Shown here: positions 6,394-9,512 of the stretch, in pieces
Numbering within the stretch: the first letter of the stretch is position 1
How the letters are laid out: every line of letters begins with the position of its first letter
The notes under the pieces: generated by a model
Database searches by the model: none
Told to the model about the DNA's origin: nothing
Seen by the model: the letters and a program-made list of their open reading frames with translations, nothing else
Made by a program: the position numbers and the translations under genes
Assembly (NCBI GenBank): GCA_008501785.1
Contig: QQUD01000437.1
Location: forward strand, 1 to 9,512
Origin: Chloroflexota bacterium
Lineage (GTDB): Bacteria > Chloroflexota > Anaerolineae > Promineifilales > Promineifilaceae
Direction: 5' to 3'
DNA length: 9,512 bases

Positions 6394-6418
6394 GTGGCCG
6401 TTCTCTTGAACGTGCCAC
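6394..6418 (+). repeat. Left REP hairpin of the transposase unit
   Basis: GTGGC-C-GTTC, TCTT loop, GAAC-GT-GCCAC: a bulged hairpin followed by CTCCCCTTCC. It matches the inverted copy at 7121-7145 in layout, loop size and bulge position, while the inner stem differs by compensating changes. Another partial match, CTGTGACGCGGTCTTCT (6364-6380), lies just to its left. Confidence 0.65.
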
Positions 6419-6532
6419 TCCCCTTCCTCGGCCTCCGGCCATTTTCTTCATTGTCATAGCGTGCGTTTAAAGGTAGCAATTTCTCACTGAAATCGCTACA
6501 GTTATTCCATCTTGTGCCGAAGGAATTGCATT

Positions 6533-7079
6533 ATGGAAGTGTATCAAATTCAAAATGGAGCCGCCATTTACTTTCTGACGTTTACTGTCATTGAATAGCT
6601 GCCAGTGTTTATTGCGGAAGAGTCATGCCTAATTGTGACAAACAGTTCGAACTACTGCCACCAGCATAAATCGTTGCGCATCAATGCCTTCGTGATCATG
6701 CCGACCCATGTTCACCTGATTCCATTTGATGCGGCGTTTGACATAGCAAGGCTGCAACGCTCTGTGCGCGATATGCGGCAGTTTATCCCAGTTAGCTGAA
6801 TTATTGTGACCAGCATATGCCAGACCTGTTTCGTGAAGCGATGTGCGGGATTAGGAGAACAGACAGATCACGCCAGTTTTGGCAGCAAAACAGACATCCA
6901 GAAACAATTTGGACAAAAAAGTTTTGGCAGTCGAAGGTTGCCTACTTTCATGACAACCCGCGTCGCAAAAGGCTAGTACATGAAGGCGTGACGTGGCGTG
7001 GCGAGTTTCGTCGTCGGCACATTGTTTGTTGGAACCGCCGGGTGAATCAGATGTGAAGTTGACGGGGATTGAGTGGTGA
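6533..7079 (+). pseudogene. Dead REP-associated tyrosine transposase (IS200-like, HUH)
   Basis: The reading starts at ATG 6533 (MEVYQIQNGAAIYFLTFTVIE), with a stop at 6596-6598. It continues in the same frame through HKSLRINAFVIMPTHVHLIP, where HVH is the HUH metal-binding motif typical of Y1 transposases. A TGA at 6797-6799 ends that frame, and the coding continues in a second frame as LNYCDQHMPDLFREAM, FWQSKVAYFHDNPRRKRLVH. A final frame change gives LLEPPGESDVKLTGIEW and a stop at 7077-7079. The family (RAYT) nicks single-stranded DNA at REP hairpins. One nonsense codon and two frameshifts show it is inactive. The REP hairpins at 6394-6418 and 7121-7145 flank it in opposite orientation, as expected for its substrate. 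Confidence 0.8.
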
Positions 7080-7120
7080 TTAGGAGAGGAAAAAGATCGG
7101 TCTGGAGATCGGGGAAAAGA

Positions 7121-7145
7121 GTGGCGCGGTCAGAAGACCGGCCAC
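7121..7145 (-). repeat. Right REP hairpin of the transposase unit
   Basis: Read on the minus strand: GTGGC-C-GGTC, TTCT loop, GACC-GC-GCCAC, followed by TCTTTTCC. It is the inverted partner of 6394-6418. The inner stem GGTC/GACC replaces GTTC/GAAC, so base pairing is kept while the sequence changes. Confidence 0.65.
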
Positions 7146-7180
7146 AGCAGGGGGAATGCTCAGGGGATAACTGGTCAAAA

Positions 7181-7195
7181 TACGATAATTTCGTA
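7181..7195. promoter_or_regulatory. Possible promoter and palindrome before the small hypothetical gene
   Basis: TACGA-TAATT-TCGTA is a palindrome 15 bases before the ATG at 7211. It contains GATAAT, a fair -10 box, but no convincing -35 box is seen, and there is no ribosome site before the ATG. It is a weak call. Confidence 0.25.
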
Positions 7196-7210
7196 AAATC
7201 CGTGATTGTT

Positions 7211-7489
7211 ATGTCTGAATATTTTGAATTTGAAACTGAAACAAGTGAAGATGACACCCAAATGAGTGTCTACACGAACCTTACATTGGCAGAGCAAGCG
7301 GCTGAAGAATACGACTCTTTAGCAGCGATGGAGGAAGGCTCCCCGGTTGCGCAGGCGCTTTCTGTTATTGATGGGATTCAAACGCTGCGCATTGAAGACC
7401 AAGATTTGCACATCACCCGCGAACCCGATGCTGAATGGCATTCGATTGTGGCTGATGTAACGGCCGTTCTCAAAGACTTCTTTCTTTAG
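7211..7489 (+). CDS. Small acidic hypothetical protein
   Basis: I do not recognise this 92-residue protein. It is strongly acidic at the N-terminus (MSEYFEFETETSEDDTQ), followed by a helix-rich middle (LTLAEQAAEEYDSLAAMEEG). The mixed second half reads VAQALSVIDGIQTLRIEDQD, then HITREPDAEWHSIVADVTAV and LKDFFL. There is no signal peptide, membrane segment or cysteine. The ATG at 7211 is preferred because upstream in-frame codons run into the REP hairpin. AACGGCCGTT at 7459-7468 supplies the VTAV codons. A fragment repeating its last 14 codons lies at 8491-8532. It converges with the AlkZ-related gene. Confidence 0.6.
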   Translation: MSEYFEFETETSEDDTQMSVYTNLTLAEQAAEEYDSLAAMEEGSPVAQALSVIDGIQTLRIEDQDLHITREPDAEWHSIVADVTAVLKDFFL

Positions 7490-7518
7490 CAAAACAAAAA
7501 CAATTTGTCGAGCAAACC

Positions 7519-7617
7519 GTCATTCCGAGGTCCGCCGAGGAATCTTGCTTTAAAGCAGTGGAATAATAACAGCCACGAAGCAAGATTCCTCACTCCGAAG
7601 ACTGCGTTCGGAATGAC
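7519..7617. repeat. GTCATTCCGA...GAGGAATCTTGCTT inverted repeat
   Basis: The left arm (7519-7550) contains GTCATTCCGA and GAGGAATCTTGCTT, and the right arm (7578-7617) contains their complements. An extra eight bases in the right arm break the stem, with a 27-base centre. It lies between two converging genes and could serve as a transcript end for both. No flanking duplication was recognised. Repeats of this form are common between genes in many bacteria. Confidence 0.7.
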
Positions 7618-7631
7618 AACTGCAATTAAGC

Positions 7632-8180
7632 TCAATCCTCCGCACCATGCAAATCCCAAATGTCCGGATAAACCTCTTGAAAAGCCAACCACGTATCTCG
7701 CTCGATTTTAGGATCGTTTGAACGAACAATATTCAGTGAAATCTGCAGATTCTTTAACGCCGTATCGAACTGGCTTTTAGAACAGCCCTGTTCCTCAATC
7801 ACCTCTTTTCTAAGGCTCGTCGTCTCCCAAGGCTCATTTCGAATCTTCTCAAAAATATGCCCGGCCAATGAATTCAGTTCATCGACACACCTGTAGGCCG
7901 TTGCAAAATGGACATCTCGCAGATATTCCATCGTCATCAATACCGCAATGCCCCCTTTGATTTTGCCATAGAAAATCTCATTGGGAAACGTTGCTGGCAG
8001 ACGATTCTTCCAATCCCAAACGGCCGTTACCTTTTGCCCCCACCCCTTCTCACCTTCCTGCTTTTCTGGTAAATCGATGTGCTCCGAAAGCGAAGGCAGC
8101 TCAGTTTTCGAACTTTCGAAAATCGTACAAATCTTCAACTCCCGAACCAACAGCCGCGCTTCTTCAAATGTTTTGATCAT
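7632..8180 (-). CDS. AlkZ-related protein (YcaQ/winged-helix glycosylase-like)
   Basis: This 182-residue protein resembles the short AlkZ-related family, which shares features with YcaQ/AlkZ DNA glycosylases. Seen in the sequence: FEEARLLVRELKICTIF (5-21), ELPSLSEHI (27-35), VTAVWDWKNRLP (51-62) and IFYGKIKGG (69-77). A C-terminal helical region of winged-helix type follows (SLRKEVIEEQGCSKSQFDTA, 122-141), then LNIVRSND. Full-length AlkZ is about twice as long and has a QxD/QxQ catalytic motif that I do not see, so glycosylase activity is doubtful. The start is well supported: GGTG lies eight bases before the ATG. AACGGCCGTT at 8019-8028 encodes TAV, so the gene has the host's style. It stands alone between two repeat regions. 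Confidence 0.6.
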   Translation of the reverse strand: MIKTFEEARLLVRELKICTIFESSKTELPSLSEHIDLPEKQEGEKGWGQKVTAVWDWKNRLPATFPNEIFYGKIKGGIAVLMTMEYLRDVHFATAYRCVDELNSLAGHIFEKIRNEPWETTSLRKEVIEEQGCSKSQFDTALKNLQISLNIVRSNDPKIERDTWLAFQEVYPDIWDLHGAED

Positions 8181-8236
8181 AAGTTTTTCACCAACAAATT
8201 ATTCAACCAATACCTGTTTCTCGTTACGTGAACCAT

Positions 8237-8376
8237 AAAATTTTGGCTCTTTGGGATTTCGCGGGGACTTGCCAATTGTAGGGGCGGGTCTTGTACCCGC
8301 CCAGTCGAGGACGACCACAAGGGTGCGCCCCTACATCTGGTGTCAGCCACATGAAATCCTATTGAGCCGAAATTTT
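8237..8376. mobile_element. 124-bp MITE, ISL3-like ends, with nested GTAGGGGCG palindrome
   Basis: The ends GGCTCTTTGGGATTTC (8245-8260) and GAAATCCTATTGAGCC (8353-8368) are inverted repeats matching at 12 of 16 positions. They are flanked by AAAATTTT (8237-8244) and GAAATTTT (8369-8376), a 7-of-8 match. Ends starting GGCTCTTTG and 8-bp AT-rich duplications fit the ISL3 family. Inside lies a second inverted repeat bounded by TGTAGGGGCG (8277-8286) and CGCCCCTACA (8326-8335), containing GGGTCTTGTACCC. There is no coding capacity. It lies 56 bases upstream of the AlkZ-related gene's start. Confidence 0.7.
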
Positions 8377-8490
8377 TTGAACGCTTTTTACTGATCACAT
8401 CAACTTCCCAAATCTGTCAAAAACAAGATTTAGACCAAGTATAAAACGAATACCTTTTTTGACAATTGCGTCTTCGGAGATTCAAGGGAA

Positions 8491-8532
8491 GTGGCAGATG
8501 TAACGGCCGTTCTCAAATACTTCATCCTGTAA
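8491..8532 (+). pseudogene. 3' fragment copying the small hypothetical gene
   Basis: These 42 bases match 7448-7489 at 36 positions, in frame through the stop: VADVTAVLKYFIL* against VADVTAVLKDFFL*. The match includes AACGGCCGTT at 8502-8511. Upstream of 8491 similarity fades and no start or open frame of useful length exists, so this is the tail of a lost paralog or of a duplication. It ends 18 bases before the aspS terminator. Confidence 0.6.
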
Positions 8533-8549
8533 TACAAGCATTCCCATAC

Positions 8550-8578
8550 AAAAAAAGCGAGAGGCTAAACCTCTCGCT
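8550..8578 (-). terminator. Rho-independent terminator of aspS
   Basis: On the minus strand AGCGAGAGG-TTTAG-CCTCTCGCT forms a nine-base-pair stem with a five-base loop, followed by seven T. It lies 43 bases after the aspS stop codon. Confidence 0.9.
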
Positions 8579-8589
8579 CCAATCTCTAG

Positions 8590-8617
8590 CTGATACCTGA
8601 TACCTGAAAGCTGAAAG
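8590..8617. repeat. Duplicated heptamers after aspS
   Basis: CTGATAC appears twice, then CTGAAAG twice, in direct succession between the aspS stop and its terminator. Short tandem duplications like these suggest slippage. Confidence 0.7.
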
Positions 8618-8620
8618 CTC

Positions 8621-9512
8621 CTACGCTTCCTTCTTCTCTTCCTTAATCGCCAACGTAATATGCAGTTCATCCAACTGCTTTTGCACCACAAACGAAGGTG
8701 CGTCAGCCATCAAGTCTGTTGCTTGCGCCGTCTTCGGGAAGGCCATTACCTCACGAATATTTGGCTCACCGGCCATCAGCGCCATAATGCGGTCAATGCC
8801 CGGGGCAATGCCACCATGCGGCGGTGCGCCAAATTCAAACGCTTCTAGCAGATGTCCGAACTGATCTTCAGCCTCTTCCCATGAGAAGCCGATCAGTTCC
8901 ATGATTTTGCGCTGTAACGGCCGTTCATGAATACGAATACTGCCACCCGCAACCTCAAACCCATTACAAACCAGATCATACTGCTCACTCAGCACAGCAC
9001 CAGGGTCCGTATCCAACAGCGGAATGTGCTCCCGCTTCGGCGCTGTAAACATGTGGTGGCTTGGTGCATAGTGCCCATCTTCCATGCCCTCTTCAAACAG
9101 CGGGAAGTCAACCACCCAACAAAACGACATCTGATTCGTGTCTTTCAGGCCCAGACGCCGCCCCATCTCTTCACGCAGCGTACCCAGCACTTCATAAACC
9201 ACACGCTTCTCATCACTGGCAAACAACAGCAAGTCGCCCGGTTTCGCACCCATCCGGTCTGTCAATTCCACCAGTTGGTCAACTTGAAAGAACTTGGTAA
9301 TAAAACCCTTCATTTCACCAGTATCAGGTTCCAGGGCCATCGTCGCCAACCCTTTTGCCCCCGCTTTTTTAGCAATTTCTTCCAAATCACTTACATCTTT
9401 ACGGCTGTAATTGCCACATCCCGGCACACAAAGCGCCTTCACCGGATTGCCAGCCGCCACATACGAGGTAAACACTTTGAATGCACTCTTGCTGGCAAGG
9501 GCCGAAATATCA
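8621..9512 (-). CDS. aspS: Aspartyl-tRNA synthetase, C-terminal part (partial)
   Basis: The gene enters from the right edge, leaving 296 residues visible. AspRS charges tRNA-Asp with aspartate in the cytoplasm. The visible part begins in the GAD insertion typical of bacterial AspRS (ISALASKSAFKVF, later GAKPGDLLLFASDE). It continues into the class II catalytic core with FCWVVDFPLFE, HHMFTAPK and motif 3, GAPPHGGIAPGIDRI (about 8786-8830). The end, ATDLMADAPSFVVQKQLDEL, is the usual AspRS tail, followed by a Lys/Glu-rich extension. Motifs 1 and 2 and the anticodon-binding domain lie outside the window. It therefore cannot be told whether the enzyme is specific for tRNA-Asp or also charges tRNA-Asn. 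AACGGCCGTT at 8916-8925 encodes part of ERPLQRK. A clear terminator follows. Confidence 0.97.
   Translation of the reverse strand, partial: DISALASKSAFKVFTSYVAAGNPVKALCVPGCGNYSRKDVSDLEEIAKKAGAKGLATMALEPDTGEMKGFITKFFQVDQLVELTDRMGAKPGDLLLFASDEKRVVYEVLGTLREEMGRRLGLKDTNQMSFCWVVDFPLFEEGMEDGHYAPSHHMFTAPKREHIPLLDTDPGAVLSEQYDLVCNGFEVAGGSIRIHERPLQRKIMELIGFSWEEAEDQFGHLLEAFEFGAPPHGGIAPGIDRIMALMAGEPNIREVMAFPKTAQATDLMADAPSFVVQKQLDELHITLAIKEEKKEA

Noticed and set aside
6183..6470. 95-codon plus-strand ORF over the 5' end of the P-loop gene
   Set aside because: It is opposite the Walker A coding region and crosses a REP hairpin; there are no recognisable features.
7073..7210. Extended N-terminus of the small hypothetical gene
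   Set aside because: The upstream part covers the REP hairpin and reads as basic low-complexity sequence unlike the acidic protein that follows.

Overview
The window looks like a chromosomal segment of a Chloroflexota bacterium, probably Anaerolineae-like. This is an inference from three things: the style of the giant sensor kinase fused to a LuxR-type regulator, a decayed exported-protein fragment with a DUF11-like repeat, and the abundance of short hairpin repeats between genes. A second signature is the palindrome AACGGCCGTT, present 11 times perfectly and 4 more times with one mismatch. It lies mostly inside genes, like the HIP1 octamer of cyanobacteria.

Layout. Positions 1-900 hold no intact gene. 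They contain the promoter and ribosome site of a gene leaving the window to the left, an inverted repeat, a DUF11-like gene put out of frame at a run of nine G/C, and a small gene broken by a double hairpin. At 1052-1390 (minus) is a small receiver-like protein. Upstream of it on the same strand is a 1173-residue membrane protein (1678-5199). It carries a multi-pass membrane part, an extracytoplasmic domain, HAMP, PAS, HisKA_3, HATPase, receiver and LuxR-type HTH in one chain, so it is a complete two-component system in a single polypeptide. The small receiver-like protein may belong to the same circuit.

Positions 5200-5690 are an island of repeats: a 125-bp MITE with terminal inverted repeats and an 8-bp target duplication, a second hairpin repeat, and a GATCGT-based palindrome. 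Next come an AT-rich P-loop kinase-like gene (5690-6349, minus) and a dead REP-associated tyrosine transposase (6533-7079, plus) flanked by inverted REP hairpins whose stems differ by compensating changes. A small hypothetical gene (7211-7489, plus) converges on an AlkZ-related gene (7632-8180, minus) across a hairpin repeat. Positions 8181-8620 hold a second MITE that fits the ISL3 pattern, a fragment copying the 3' end of the small hypothetical gene, and the terminator of aspS. The C-terminal half of aspS (aspartyl-tRNA synthetase) fills the right end and runs off the window.

No tRNA, rRNA, CRISPR array or intact transposase was seen. The region is best described as housekeeping and signalling genes separated by repeat-rich, decaying accessory DNA. 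Its most distinctive signals are the genome-style palindrome, the one-chain two-component system, and the several families of small mobile repeats.
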